This document shows positions 15,740-25,175 of a stretch of DNA of 64,000 bases, piece after piece. The notes beneath the pieces were generated by a model. The model made no database searches. It was given only the letters and a program-made list of their open reading frames with translations, and was not told the DNA's origin. Both the position numbers and the translations under genes were made by a program. Position 1 is the first letter of the stretch, and every line of letters starts with the position of its first letter. Where the stretch lies: contig AP026970.1 of the NCBI GenBank assembly GCA_027924025.1, positions 2,688,501-2,752,500 of the forward strand, in the 5' to 3' direction. This stretch comes from Comamonadaceae bacterium OS-4 (GTDB taxonomy: Bacteria > Pseudomonadota > Gammaproteobacteria > Burkholderiales > Burkholderiaceae_C).

Positions 15740-18700
15740 ATGAAAACAAGAAATGCATTTCTGGCCTGCGGCTTGGCCGCCTTGAGCTGGAGCGTCCAGG
15801 CACTGCAAATCATCAGCCTTTCGCCCCAAGGCGAAGTGGCTCAGGTGCGCCAGCTGGTGGCCAAGTTTGACGAGAGTGCGGTTAACTTCGGCGACCCCAA
15901 GGCCGAAGCCCCACTCACCCTGAGCTGCAGTGACGCCCAAGTGACCAAAGGCACCGGCCGCTGGGTGAACGACCGCGTGTGGGCCTACGACTTCGACCGC
16001 GACCTACCCCCCGGTGTGCGCTGCACGGTGCAAGCCAAACCCGGGTTCAAATCACCCAAAGGCGCAGACTTGACGGGCGGAAGCAGCTATAAATTCAATA
16101 GCGGCGGCCCGTTTGTGCGCAGCATCCAGCCCTACCAGGGCAACCGGATCGACGAAGAGCAGTTCTTTATCTTGCAGCTCAACGGCCCTGCCACGCTGGA
16201 GAGCGTAAAAGCCAATGTGTGGTGCAAGGCCTCCGACCTGGGCGAGAAGATCAGCATCCGCCTGCTGGAAGGCAAAGAGCGGGCTGCATTGCTACAAGCC
16301 CAAGGCCTGCAAGAGGCAGCCAAGGCCGACCCGCTGTCGTTTGTAACCATGTCTTGCGCGCGCCGCCTGTCGTCATCGGCCAAAGTGAGTGTGGTGTTCG
16401 GTAAGGGTGTGGCCACGCCGGCCACCGGCACCACCCCCGGTGTGCCCAACACGGTGGAGCGCCAGTTTGCCTACCAGGTGCGCGAGCCCTTTGCCGCCAC
16501 CTTCAGCTGCGAGCGGGAAAACGCCCAGGCTGCCTGTCTGCCCATCCGCCCGCTGCAGCTCAGCTTCAATGCGCCGGTGTCGGCCAAGCTGCTGCAAGCC
16601 ATTCGCCTGAGTGACGGCAAAAACAGTTTCAAGCCCGTGCTGGCAGAAGACAGTGGTGACGAAGACAACGTGGTCAACAGCGTGCGCTTTGAAGGCGGGC
16701 TGCCCGAGCAGGCGCAGCTCACCATTACCCTGCCCAAAGACTTCAAAGACGCGTCCGGCCGCACCCTGCGCAATGCCGACAGCTTCCCGCTCAAAACCGC
16801 CACCGCTGCCATGCCGCCGCTGGCCAAGTTTGCGGCCTCGCCCTTTGGCATCGTGGAGCGCTTTGCCGAGCCCGATGGGGTGGCGATGCTGCCGGTGACT
16901 TTGCGCAACGTCGAAGCTGCGCTCAAGGTCAAGGGTCTGAACCCCGAGCAGGACAAACCTGCAGCACAAGGCCCCGCGACCAAGGCGCCTGCCGGCAAGG
17001 TGCGCACCTTCCAGCCGGGCACGGACGCCGACATCATTGCCTGGTACCGCAAGGTGCTGCGCTACGACGACACCAACATCTCCCGCAGCCAGGCCGCCCG
17101 CGAACTGGACGCCAAGCTGCCCAAGCCGTCCACCCCTTATGACCGCGACTATGTGCAAACGCGCATGCTTTCGCTCTTGGACGGCCGCCCCGGCGCCAAA
17201 ACGCTGGACCTGCCCCAGCCCCAAAGTCAGGACCCACGCCCTTTTGAGGTGGTGGGCATACCCCTCACCCCCGGCTTCCATGTGGTGGAGATCGCCTCCC
17301 AAAAGCTGGGCACCAGCCTGCTGGACGAGCGCTACGGCAATAGTCGCACCATGTATGTCCGCACCGCTGCACTGGTGACCAACCTGGGTGTTCACTTCAA
17401 GCTGGGCCGCGAGAATGCGCTCGCCTGGGTGACCTCGCTGGACAAGGGCAAGCCCGTGGCCGGTTCCCAAGTCGTGGTGTCCGATTGCCGGGGCCAAGAA
17501 GTGGCCCGTGGCCAGACCGATGCCCAGGGCATTGCCACCCTGAGTGGCGTGTCGCCCCAAGCGCCCCGCTGCAACGGGGAAGACGGCTACTACAGCAGCG
17601 CCTACTTTGTGAGCGCCCGCGCCGCGCAGCCTGCGGCCGATGGCAAAGGCACGGTGCAAGACCTGGCCTTTACCTGGAGCGACTGGAACCGCGGCATTGA
17701 GCCCTGGCGCTTCAACGTGCCGACCAGCCGCCAGCCCCAGCCCGACGAAGTAGCCCACACCATCTTCGACCGCACCCTGCTGCGCGCGGGCGAAACCGTG
17801 TCCATGAAGCACGTACTGCGCACCCAGACCAGCAAAGGCTTCGGCCTGCCGGATGCCAAGCCCGACACCCTACTCATCACCCACATGGGCAGCGGCCAGC
17901 AATACGCGCAGCCACTGGAGTGGCGGAAAACTGCCACTGGTGGCTTGAGTGCAGAAAACAGCTTCTCCATCCCCCAGGGCGCCAAGCTGGGGGCTTACCA
18001 GGTGCAACTCACCGGGCGAAATGGGCGGCAGGACTTTTACACCGGCGAGTTCCGGGTCGAAGAGTTCCGCCTGCCGGTGCTTGAAGGCCGTGTCACCCCC
18101 ACCGAGAAAAAGCCTTTGGTTAACGCCACGCAAGTGCCGGTGGATGTGCAGATCAACTACGTCTCTGGTGGCGGCGCGGTCAACCTGCCGGTGCGCGTGT
18201 CGGCCCTGGTTCGAGCCAAAGGCCTGAGCTTTGCGGACTTCAGTGAATTCAGCTTCTCGCCACCGCAAGTGGGGCAGCAAGCCCGCTCAGACGAAGGCGA
18301 AGAAGAAAACACGGCTAGCGCGGATGCGCGTGTCATCGCCGACAAAACGCCGATCACCCTCGACAAGAACGGCGGCGGCAAGCTGACTATTGCGGATGTG
18401 CCCAAGAGCCGCCAACCACAAGACCTGCTGCTGGAAGCCACCTACTCAGACCCCAACGGCGAAGTGCAAACCATACGCAGCACCCAGACTCTATGGCCTG
18501 CCAGCGTGATTGCCGGTATCAAGACCGAGGGCTGGGTCTCCAGCGGACAAAAGATCAAGTTCCGCGCGCTCGCCTTGGACTTGTCCGGCAAACCGCAAGC
18601 CGGTGTGGCGCTGGAGGTGAAAGCCACCGCCCGCATCACCACCACCACCCGCAAGCGCATGGTGGGCGGCTTCTACACCTACGACAACAAGACCAGTACC

Positions 18701-21700
18701 AAAGAACTGGGCAGCGTCTGCTCCGGCAAGAGCGATGCCCGCGGCCTGCTGCTGTGCGAAACCGAAGTCAACGAAGCTGGCCAAGTGGAGCTGGTGGTAA
18801 CCGCCAAAGACGGCTCGGGCAACAGCATCCAAGCGGCCAGCAGCGTGTATGTGACCAAGCAAGGCGAACTTTGGTTCGGTGGTGACAACAACGACCGCAT
18901 CGACCTGCTGCCCGAAAAGAAAAGCTACCAAGCCGGCGAGACGGCCAACTTCCAGGTGCGCATGCCCTTCCGCTTTGCCACAGCGTTGGTTGCCGTGGAG
19001 CGCGAAGGCATTGTGCACACCGAGGTGGTGGAGCTCAACGGCCAGGACCCGACCATCCACCTGAAGATTCAGGAAGGCTGGGGCCCCAATGTGTATGTGA
19101 GCGCACTGGTGCTGCGAGGCCGCCTGCGCGAGGTGCCGTGGTACAGCTTCTTCACCTGGGGCTACAAGGCTCCGCGCGAGTGGTGGACCAGCTTCTGGTA
19201 CGAGGGGCGCGAGTACGTGGCGCCCACTGCACTGGTGGACCTGAGCAAGCCCGCCTTCCGGCTGGGTGTGGCCGAAATCCGCGTGGGCACGCAGGCGCAT
19301 GAACTGAATGTGAGCGTCAAGGCCGACAAGGAAAGCTACGCCGTGCGCGGCAAGGCGCAGGTCACCATCACCGTCAAGCTACCCAACGGCCAACCTGCTG
19401 CCAACGCCGAAGTGGCTGTGGCCGCGGTAGACCAGGCCCTGCTGGAGCTGATGCCCAACCGCAGCTGGAACCTGCTCGATGCCATGTTGCAGCGGCGCAG
19501 CTGGGGCGTGGAAACATCCACCGCGCAAATGGAAATCATCGGCCGGCGCCACTATGGCCGCAAGGCCGTGGCACCCGGTGGCGGTGGTGGACACAGCGGC
19601 GCGCGTGAGCTGCTGGAGACCTTGTTGCTTTGGAGGCCAGCGCTCAAGCTGGACGCCAATGGCCAAGCCCAAGTGACGGTGCCACTCAACGATGCGCTCA
19701 CCACCTTCAAGATTGTTGCGGTGGCCGATGCCTCCACCGGCTTGTTTGGCACTGGCAGCACCAGCATCCGCGCCACGCAAGATTTGCAGATCATCAGCGG
19801 CCTGCCGCCCCTTGTGCGTGAGGACGACCAGTACCGCGCCCAATTGACACTGCGTAACACCACCAAGCAGGCCATGAAGGTGCTGGTGACCCCGCGCGCC
19901 ACGCTATTAAATTTAGAGCAACAAACCATTGATATACCTGCGGGAGATGCCCGTGAGGTTGCATGGAACGTGACTGCCCCCGCACAGCTCGCCTTGAGCC
20001 GAAACGAGGCCATCCTGTGGGAGATTGAGGCCAAGGACACCATCAGCGGAGCCAAAGATGCCCTGAAGGCGCGCCAGCGCATCATCCCCGCCGTGCCGCT
20101 CACGGTGCAGCAAGCCACGCTGGTGCAGATCGATGGGCCGCTGACGATGGACGTGAACGCACCCGCCGATGCCCTGCCCGGCCGTGGGGGCTTGAAGATG
20201 GCGCTGCAACCCAAGTTGGCCGAAGGCCTGCCCGGTGTGAAAGACTGGTTTGCGCTCTACCCCTTTGCCTGCCTGGAACAAAAGACCAGCAAGAGCGTGG
20301 GCCTGCGTGACGGCAAGCTGTGGCAAAGCGTGGCCGCGCAAATACCGAGCTACCTGGACAGCGACGGCCTGGCGAACTACTTCCCGCCGCGCGATGGAGA
20401 GGCCAATCGCGGCAGTGACACGCTGACCGCCTACTTGCTGGCTGCAACCCATGAGGCTGCAGGCATTGACCCTGCGTTTGCATTGAGCGACGAAATCCGA
20501 GCGCCCATGGAGCGTGGCCTCATTGCCTTTGTGGAAGGCCGCATCCAGCGCGAGTTCTGGAGCCCGCGCAAAGACCTGGACATGCGCAAGCTGGCCGCCA
20601 TTGAAGCCCTGTCGCGCTACGGCAAAGCACAAGGCCGCATGGTCAACAGCATCACCATCGCGCCCAACCAGTGGCCCACGCATGCGGTGATCGACTGGCT
20701 CAACATCTTGAAGCGCGTAACCGATGTGCCCGAGCGCGACAAGCGTCTGGCTGAGGCCAACCAAATCCTGCGTAGCCGCATCAGCTACCAAGGCACCAAG
20801 ATGATCTTCAGCACCGAGAAGGACGATTACTGGTGGTGGCTGATGCAAAACGGCGACGTGAACACGGCGCGCCTGATCTTGAGCGTGCTCGACGACCCGG
20901 CCTGGAAAGACGACATGGGCCGCCTGGCCAACGGCTTCATCAGCCGCCAGCAAAACGGCGCATGGCACACCACCACTGCCAACCTGTGGGGCGGCTTGGC
21001 CTTGGAAAAATTCAGCGCCAAGTTTGAAGCGGTACCGGTGGCCGGCACCACCAAGGCCAGCATGAGCACAGGCTCTGCAGCAGTGGATTGGAGCAAGGTG
21101 GAGCGCATCAAGACCACCGATGCATCCGGCGCTGCACACCAGACCACGATGTTTGGCGCGCCCGCATCTCCGGGTAACCTGAAGAACAACACCATGTTCC
21201 TGCCCTGGAGCAAAACTGCCGAGAAAGGTGCGGTCAAGGACACCTTGAACGTGACCCACCAGGGCGTGGGCAAGCCGTGGCTCACGTTGCAGTCGGTAGC
21301 GGCGGTGCAGCTGAAGGCACCGTTCTTTGCGGGCTACCAGATCAAGAAAACCATCACTCCTGTGGAGCAGGCCAACAAGAGCCTGCCGGCCGGCAGCTAC
21401 ACGCGCGGTGACGTGCTGCGCATCAGCATCGAAGTGAACGCCAGCGCCGACATGACCTGGGTCGCCATCACCGACCCCGTGCCCGGCGGCGCCACGATTC
21501 TGGGTAGCGGCCTAGGCCGCGACAGCGAGATCGCCACGCAAGGCGAGAAACGCGAAGGCGACGGTTGGCCGGCATTTGAGGAACGCAGCTTCGAGTCCTT
21601 CCGCAGCTACTACGAGTACCTGCCCAAAGGCGTGATCAAGATGGAATACACCATCCGCCTGAACAACGTCGGCGAGTTCTCGCTGCCGCCCTCACGTGTG

Positions 21701-21772
21701 GAAGCGATGTATGCGCCGGAGATGTTTGGGGAGGCGCCGAATGCGCGGGTGAAAGTGATGGGGGTGAAGTGA
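15740..21772 (+). CDS. Bacterial alpha-2-macroglobulin with thioester site
   Basis: A 2010-residue periplasmic protease trap. The signal peptide ends near residue 22 (VQA-LQ). Macroglobulin beta domains fill the first 1150 residues, a bait-like stretch lies near 1270-1300 (including GGGGG-like residues near 1280), and the thioester domain carries Cys1511-Leu-Glu-Gln1514 in FACLEQKTSK, so the covalent site is intact. The C-terminal region has the usual receptor-like domain (YYEYLPKGVIKMEYTIRLNN). Known relatives (E. coli YfhM) guard the periplasm together with penicillin-binding protein 1C; here pbpC is 13 kb away. GGGGAG precedes the ATG. The stop overlaps the next start (TGATG-type). Confidence 0.92.
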   Translation: MKTRNAFLACGLAALSWSVQALQIISLSPQGEVAQVRQLVAKFDESAVNFGDPKAEAPLTLSCSDAQVTKGTGRWVNDRVWAYDFDRDLPPGVRCTVQAKPGFKSPKGADLTGGSSYKFNSGGPFVRSIQPYQGNRIDEEQFFILQLNGPATLESVKANVWCKASDLGEKISIRLLEGKERAALLQAQGLQEAAKADPLSFVTMSCARRLSSSAKVSVVFGKGVATPATGTTPGVPNTVERQFAYQVREPFAATFSCERENAQAACLPIRPLQLSFNAPVSAKLLQAIRLSDGKNSFKPVLAEDSGDEDNVVNSVRFEGGLPEQAQLTITLPKDFKDASGRTLRNADSFPLKTATAAMPPLAKFAASPFGIVERFAEPDGVAMLPVTLRNVEAALKVKGLNPEQDKPAAQGPATKAPAGKVRTFQPGTDADIIAWYRKVLRYDDTNISRSQAARELDAKLPKPSTPYDRDYVQTRMLSLLDGRPGAKTLDLPQPQSQDPRPFEVVGIPLTPGFHVVEIASQKLGTSLLDERYGNSRTMYVRTAALVTNLGVHFKLGRENALAWVTSLDKGKPVAGSQVVVSDCRGQEVARGQTDAQGIATLSGVSPQAPRCNGEDGYYSSAYFVSARAAQPAADGKGTVQDLAFTWSDWNRGIEPWRFNVPTSRQPQPDEVAHTIFDRTLLRAGETVSMKHVLRTQTSKGFGLPDAKPDTLLITHMGSGQQYAQPLEWRKTATGGLSAENSFSIPQGAKLGAYQVQLTGRNGRQDFYTGEFRVEEFRLPVLEGRVTPTEKKPLVNATQVPVDVQINYVSGGGAVNLPVRVSALVRAKGLSFADFSEFSFSPPQVGQQARSDEGEEENTASADARVIADKTPITLDKNGGGKLTIADVPKSRQPQDLLLEATYSDPNGEVQTIRSTQTLWPASVIAGIKTEGWVSSGQKIKFRALALDLSGKPQAGVALEVKATARITTTTRKRMVGGFYTYDNKTSTKELGSVCSGKSDARGLLLCETEVNEAGQVELVVTAKDGSGNSIQAASSVYVTKQGELWFGGDNNDRIDLLPEKKSYQAGETANFQVRMPFRFATALVAVEREGIVHTEVVELNGQDPTIHLKIQEGWGPNVYVSALVLRGRLREVPWYSFFTWGYKAPREWWTSFWYEGREYVAPTALVDLSKPAFRLGVAEIRVGTQAHELNVSVKADKESYAVRGKAQVTITVKLPNGQPAANAEVAVAAVDQALLELMPNRSWNLLDAMLQRRSWGVETSTAQMEIIGRRHYGRKAVAPGGGGGHSGARELLETLLLWRPALKLDANGQAQVTVPLNDALTTFKIVAVADASTGLFGTGSTSIRATQDLQIISGLPPLVREDDQYRAQLTLRNTTKQAMKVLVTPRATLLNLEQQTIDIPAGDAREVAWNVTAPAQLALSRNEAILWEIEAKDTISGAKDALKARQRIIPAVPLTVQQATLVQIDGPLTMDVNAPADALPGRGGLKMALQPKLAEGLPGVKDWFALYPFACLEQKTSKSVGLRDGKLWQSVAAQIPSYLDSDGLANYFPPRDGEANRGSDTLTAYLLAATHEAAGIDPAFALSDEIRAPMERGLIAFVEGRIQREFWSPRKDLDMRKLAAIEALSRYGKAQGRMVNSITIAPNQWPTHAVIDWLNILKRVTDVPERDKRLAEANQILRSRISYQGTKMIFSTEKDDYWWWLMQNGDVNTARLILSVLDDPAWKDDMGRLANGFISRQQNGAWHTTTANLWGGLALEKFSAKFEAVPVAGTTKASMSTGSAAVDWSKVERIKTTDASGAAHQTTMFGAPASPGNLKNNTMFLPWSKTAEKGAVKDTLNVTHQGVGKPWLTLQSVAAVQLKAPFFAGYQIKKTITPVEQANKSLPAGSYTRGDVLRISIEVNASADMTWVAITDPVPGGATILGSGLGRDSEIATQGEKREGDGWPAFEERSFESFRSYYEYLPKGVIKMEYTIRLNNVGEFSLPPSRVEAMYAPEMFGEAPNARVKVMGVK

Positions 21773-22467
21773 TGCGGCCGAGCAAATGGCTAACTGCCTT
21801 GGCATTCATCTCCTTAAGCTTGACTGTACAAGCGCAAATAATTCCTCCGGGGAGCTACGTGTACAAAGGTGGCAATGGCGAACTCAACATCCAAGCTAAC
21901 GGAAACTTCACTATTGATACCGTAGGTGGCAACGCACACACCTGCAGCATCGAAGGTGTAATAAAAAGCAAGCGTGCTCGATTGCCTGACAGCGAATGTG
22001 TGGTGACCTTTACCCCAGAAGATAATAACATTCACGTGACGAACAACGAACATGAAAGTTGCCGATACAGCTGCGGTGTGCGAGCAGGCTACACTGGCCT
22101 TTATATCCGCCCCAGCCCGATATGCACCGTCAAAGGAATGGAAGTCGCACGCAAAAAATTTAAACAGCAATATGGCAAAAAGGAGTTCTCCGCAGCGGCG
22201 CAAACTCTTTTGCCATTGTTGACGGATTGCGCCACTGTCCTAAACCGCTTTAGCGAGTGGGATGTACGTAACGATTTGGCGCTGGCGCAACTCCGCGGCG
22301 GTGATGCTGCAGCCTGTCTAAAAACATTACAGCCTTTGCAGGACTTGGGGCAAATGAGCGATGAAAACGTGCGAGGAATCCCAGAGCCTACTTTTGTCGA
22401 TATCTATCTTCGTATTGCACACGCCACACGCACCAACCTCAAACTCTGCAACGCAGGTTTGCACTGA
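21769..22467 (+). CDS. Cys-rich secreted protein, paralog 1
   Basis: A 232-residue exported protein of unknown function, with a signal peptide ending near VQA (residue 22). The N-terminal part (about 25-115) has paired cysteines and a CGVRAGYTGLY motif. The C-terminal part (about 120-230) is helical with further cysteines (RNDLALAQLRGGDAAACLKTLQPL). Its ATG overlaps the macroglobulin stop codon, so translation is coupled and a joint role is likely, for example as a partner in the periplasm. The base composition is clearly more AT-rich than the macroglobulin gene. A paralog with the same Cys pattern follows at 22667. The CGxRAGYxG motif reminds me of domains beside LprI-type regions, but I am not sure. 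Confidence 0.75.
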   Translation: MMRPSKWLTALAFISLSLTVQAQIIPPGSYVYKGGNGELNIQANGNFTIDTVGGNAHTCSIEGVIKSKRARLPDSECVVTFTPEDNNIHVTNNEHESCRYSCGVRAGYTGLYIRPSPICTVKGMEVARKKFKQQYGKKEFSAAAQTLLPLLTDCATVLNRFSEWDVRNDLALAQLRGGDAAACLKTLQPLQDLGQMSDENVRGIPEPTFVDIYLRIAHATRTNLKLCNAGLH

Positions 22468-22524
22468 CGCGCCACAGGTAAGAAAGCAAATATGAAAAAA
22501 GCCAGTCTCCTGGACAGAATCAGT

Positions 22525-22638
22525 GAGTCCTCGCAGTCGCCCTCACGCGTGGGAGCGATGTATGCGCCGGAAATGTTTGGGGAGGAGCAGAATGTGAATG
22601 TGAATGTGAATGTGAAGGTGGGGGCGGCGATGTGGTGA
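22525..22638 (+). pseudogene. Remnant of the macroglobulin 3' end
   Basis: Translated in frame, this stretch reads SPSRVGAMYAPEMFGE then QNVNVNVNVKV, and ends in TGA. It matches the C-terminus of the macroglobulin (PPSRVEAMYAPEMFGEAPNARVKV) at both protein and DNA level. It therefore is a decayed second copy of that 3' end, left when the macroglobulin tail and the following small gene were duplicated. It contains a hexamer tandem repeat, AATGTG four times (22591-22614). A 48-codon open frame starting at ATG 22492 runs through it; I doubt that it is a functional gene. Confidence 0.85.
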
Positions 22639-22666
22639 TCTCGCGCACATGGTCTGGGGTGGCAAT

Positions 22667-23368
22667 ATGAAGCACATTTTCATCGCGCTAGCAGCGACGT
22701 TGTCGATCGCGACGTATGCCCATACTCGAATCCCCCCGGGCGAATATGTGATGGAGCATGGACAGGGTCTGCTCATCATCAAGCCAGATCGCACGTTTTC
22801 ATTGGCCACCTTTGGCAGAGACGCTAGCACATGCGACTTCAGCGGCGCAATTTCCAACGAGCCCAGCCAAATAGAGGACAGTGTTTGTTTTATCTCATTC
22901 AAACGTAAAGGTCACAACGTTCTGGTTGACATGAACAATCGATACACCAATGACCAAGATACCGGCTGCAGCAGTTTTTGCGGCTATCGGGCAGGATATG
23001 GTGGAGGGACCTTCTACGCTGCATCGGATTGCGGCAGAAAGAGCATGGCCCAGACTCGCAACAGGTTCAAAGTCAGTTATGACAAAAAAGATTATCCCAA
23101 GGCCATTGCAACCTTGTCACCGTTGCTCGAAAAATGCGCGCGTTTTTTGGCTTGGCCTGAAGAAAGCAGCATTCGCAACGACCTCGCATTGGCGCAACTA
23201 CATATTGGGAATAAAGCGGCATGTTTGGCTACGCTGAAGCCTCTAGCAGAGGACGCTTCCCAGTCGGAAGATGAAATCCGCGAGCGCTATCCCCCGCTAG
23301 AACTGGACATCTTCCTACCTCTTATCAATGCCACGCGCACCAAGCTGAGACTTTGCCGCGCTCCATAA
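22667..23368 (+). CDS. Cys-rich secreted protein, paralog 2
   Basis: A 233-residue exported protein paralogous to the one at 21769. Shared features are IPPG-Y/E-V after the signal peptide, the C...C...CxxxCGYRAGYGG pattern, and RNDLALAQLHIGNKAACLATLKPL in the helical C-terminal half. The proteins have diverged substantially, so the duplication is old, or selection has driven divergence. I chose ATG 22667 (MKHIFIALAATL) because it directly begins a signal peptide and has a GGGGTGG site; an upstream ATG at 22649 would add MVWGGN. The function is unknown. It lies just after the macroglobulin remnant. Confidence 0.75.
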   Translation: MKHIFIALAATLSIATYAHTRIPPGEYVMEHGQGLLIIKPDRTFSLATFGRDASTCDFSGAISNEPSQIEDSVCFISFKRKGHNVLVDMNNRYTNDQDTGCSSFCGYRAGYGGGTFYAASDCGRKSMAQTRNRFKVSYDKKDYPKAIATLSPLLEKCARFLAWPEESSIRNDLALAQLHIGNKAACLATLKPLAEDASQSEDEIRERYPPLELDIFLPLINATRTKLRLCRAP

Positions 23369-23370
23369 CG

Positions 23371-23500
23371 CTACTCCTGCAACACCACCCCAGTAAACCT
23401 CAGGTGATGCAAACACTCCCGCACTATCACCATCGCCGCATAAAACTCCGGCGCGGTAGGCAAGGCTTCCTGTCCGCTGGTTCGTCCTTGGCTGACCCTA
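23371..23500 (-). pseudogene. Fragment of the gene at 26004
   Basis: On the minus strand this encodes VSQGRTSGQEALPTAPEF then YAAMVIVRECLHHLRF, nearly the same as the C-terminal end of the intact gene at 26004-26504 (VSQGRPIGHEALPTAPEF...). About 105 bp (23393-23498 against 26060-26165) align with few mismatches. The upstream part of the gene is missing, so this is a remnant. It lies directly after the paralog 2 stop codon. Confidence 0.82.
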
Positions 23501-23548
23501 TGAATGTCATGTCTGAATGACCATTGCTCTGACATACCTTGTACAAGT

Positions 23549-24100
23549 TCAAGACCTTTCGAGGCGAATATCCAGTTCGCGATCCACATAGGTCCACTCC
23601 GGAGACGCCCTCAGTTCCTTCAACATGTCGTTGAAATCGGGTTCATGTTCGGGCGCGAATTCAAACCAGGTCAGGAAGTCGAAGGGCTCTGCGCACGACA
23701 AATCGCGGCAGTGGTGCAGTTTCCGGGAAATGGCAGGTAGGTATTTCATGCCAATGGCAATGTGTCGGGACTGCGCCTCGAAGATGGCCCGCCGCTCGTC
23801 TTGGGTCATGCCCCACCAAGCTGCGTTTTTCCTGATAGGTATGAGCACTGCCAAATGAGTGGCAGACCGCCCAAGGCCCTGCTGCACGGCAAGCAGTGCA
23901 TCTTTTTCTGAGCGCTCTACGTACCGATCGTTACTGGTCACGCCATTCAAGACCCACTTTGACCCATCGACATTGAGACCGGCAGGTCGCACAGCCACAT
24001 GCGTCACGTTTTCCATAGGTGGCCCGACCAGGGTGGTTTGTTGCCGCACCACCCATTCCCCGCTGTTACCACCCGCAAACGAAAAAAGTCGTTCGTTCAT
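23549..24100 (-). CDS. Chlorite dismutase-family protein
   Basis: A 183-residue protein. The C-terminal half carries features I associate with the chlorite dismutase/HemQ fold: KNAAWWGMTQDERRAIFEAQSRHIAIG, where the His may bind haem, then YLPAISRKLHHCRDL, FDFLTWFEF and LKELRASPEWTYVDRE. Family members bind haem and act as chlorite dismutases, dye peroxidases or coproporphyrin decarboxylases; the activity here cannot be decided. ATG 24100 has a perfect AGGAGG site; the open frame extends 14 codons further but without one. A LysR gene lies upstream on the same strand. Confidence 0.7.
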   Translation of the reverse strand: MNERLFSFAGGNSGEWVVRQQTTLVGPPMENVTHVAVRPAGLNVDGSKWVLNGVTSNDRYVERSEKDALLAVQQGLGRSATHLAVLIPIRKNAAWWGMTQDERRAIFEAQSRHIAIGMKYLPAISRKLHHCRDLSCAEPFDFLTWFEFAPEHEPDFNDMLKELRASPEWTYVDRELDIRLERS

Positions 24101-24154
24101 GTGTCCTCCTTTTCCAAATTCAGACTGCAATTTGCGCGCCACATCGACACCTCT

Positions 24155-25057
24155 TCAAGAGGACTGCAAACATTGGGCCACATGATCCCCGAAAGCACGC
24201 ACCTTGGCTGAGTGTTTGCGGGCCTCCGGGCTGATCAAATGAATCGGGATAGGTTTGACCTGCCAATCCGGCATCAAGACTACGACGTCGCCGCTGGCCA
24301 ACACATCCGAAAACAACCAGTCGGGCATGTACCCGATGCCCGCCCCGTCCACTATCGACGCCCGAAGCACCTCTGAACTGTTGGTTTCCAATGTTCCATG
24401 TACCCGCACGGTGACCGACGACCCATCTGCGGTGCTGAACTCCCAGTTGTTGCGGGTTTTTAGCCCGGTGTAGACGATGCAGTTGTGGTCCACAAGGTCT
24501 TGAGGCACTCGCGGCAGCGACGACTTCTTACCCAGCGACCGCACGTATTTTTTGCCAGCTACCAACAAGCGCTGCGAAGTTCCCACGCGCCGGGCAATCA
24601 ATGAACTGTCGGCCAGGGTACCCAATCGGACGGCGACATCAATACCCTGCTCCACCAGGTCAACAAAACCATCGTCGAGCTTGAAATCGAGTTTGACGTG
24701 CGGGTTCAAACGCATGAAAGACTGCACATGCGGCATTAGAACGCGCAAACCGAATCCCACTGAGGTTGCCACCCGCAAGGGGCCTGAGAGCGTGCGCTCA
24801 CCTTGGCGCAATTGCGCTTCCGCCTCGCTGATCTCACCCACCAAACGACGCGCTTCCTCAAAGTAACGCAGGCCATCGTCGGTGGGTGTCAACGCGCGGG
24901 TAGAGCGAGCCAATAGCCGCACGCCCAAATACTTTTCCAGCGCGGCCACCTGCTTACTTACGGCGCTCTGGGTGGTGGCCTGCTCGCGGGCCACCGCGGA
25001 GAAGCTTCCGGTTTCCACGACGCGCACAAAAGTTTGCATGGTTTGCAAGCGATCCAT
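24155..25057 (-). CDS. LysR-family transcriptional regulator
   Basis: A 300-residue LysR protein: winged HTH (MDRLQTMQTFVRVVETGSFSAVAREQATTQ..., residues 1-60) plus an inducer-binding domain (LRVATSVGFGLRVLMPHVQSFM from about residue 90). It is divergent from the AhpD/CMD-like gene at 25176 with a 118-bp gap, so it probably controls that gene. The chlorite-dismutase-like gene 54 bp downstream may be co-transcribed. I chose ATG 25057 with GGAG nearby over a TTG at 25069. Confidence 0.88.
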   Translation of the reverse strand: MDRLQTMQTFVRVVETGSFSAVAREQATTQSAVSKQVAALEKYLGVRLLARSTRALTPTDDGLRYFEEARRLVGEISEAEAQLRQGERTLSGPLRVATSVGFGLRVLMPHVQSFMRLNPHVKLDFKLDDGFVDLVEQGIDVAVRLGTLADSSLIARRVGTSQRLLVAGKKYVRSLGKKSSLPRVPQDLVDHNCIVYTGLKTRNNWEFSTADGSSVTVRVHGTLETNSSEVLRASIVDGAGIGYMPDWLFSDVLASGDVVVLMPDWQVKPIPIHLISPEARKHSAKVRAFGDHVAQCLQSS

Positions 25058-25175
25058 TGAAGGCTCCAATTAATTCCCGCCAGGAATGAATATTAGTCAA
25101 ATTTAAGCACTACCGCCATTTTTGGAACAAGAAGACACTTCATTCCATCAACAACCCGTCTAGAAAGGACACCCG

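Noticed and set aside
16373..17812. Long antisense frames within the macroglobulin gene (also 19913-21259)
   Set aside because: Both are shadows of a gene with clear macroglobulin features.
19890..19925. A further copy of the dispersed repeat inside the macroglobulin gene
   Set aside because: The minus strand shows TTGCTCTAAATTTAATAGC, like the first arm pair, but the following GCGC and end arms are not convincing, and the region aligns as normal macroglobulin coding sequence.
22585..22620. Short tandem repeats considered as a CRISPR seed
   Set aside because: The units are six bases without spacers; no cas genes are in the window.
22492..22638. A 48-codon open frame beginning MKKASLLD that runs through the macroglobulin scar
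   Set aside because: Most of it is derived from the macroglobulin 3' end and a slippage repeat; the ribosome-binding site is weak, so I treat it as a remnant.
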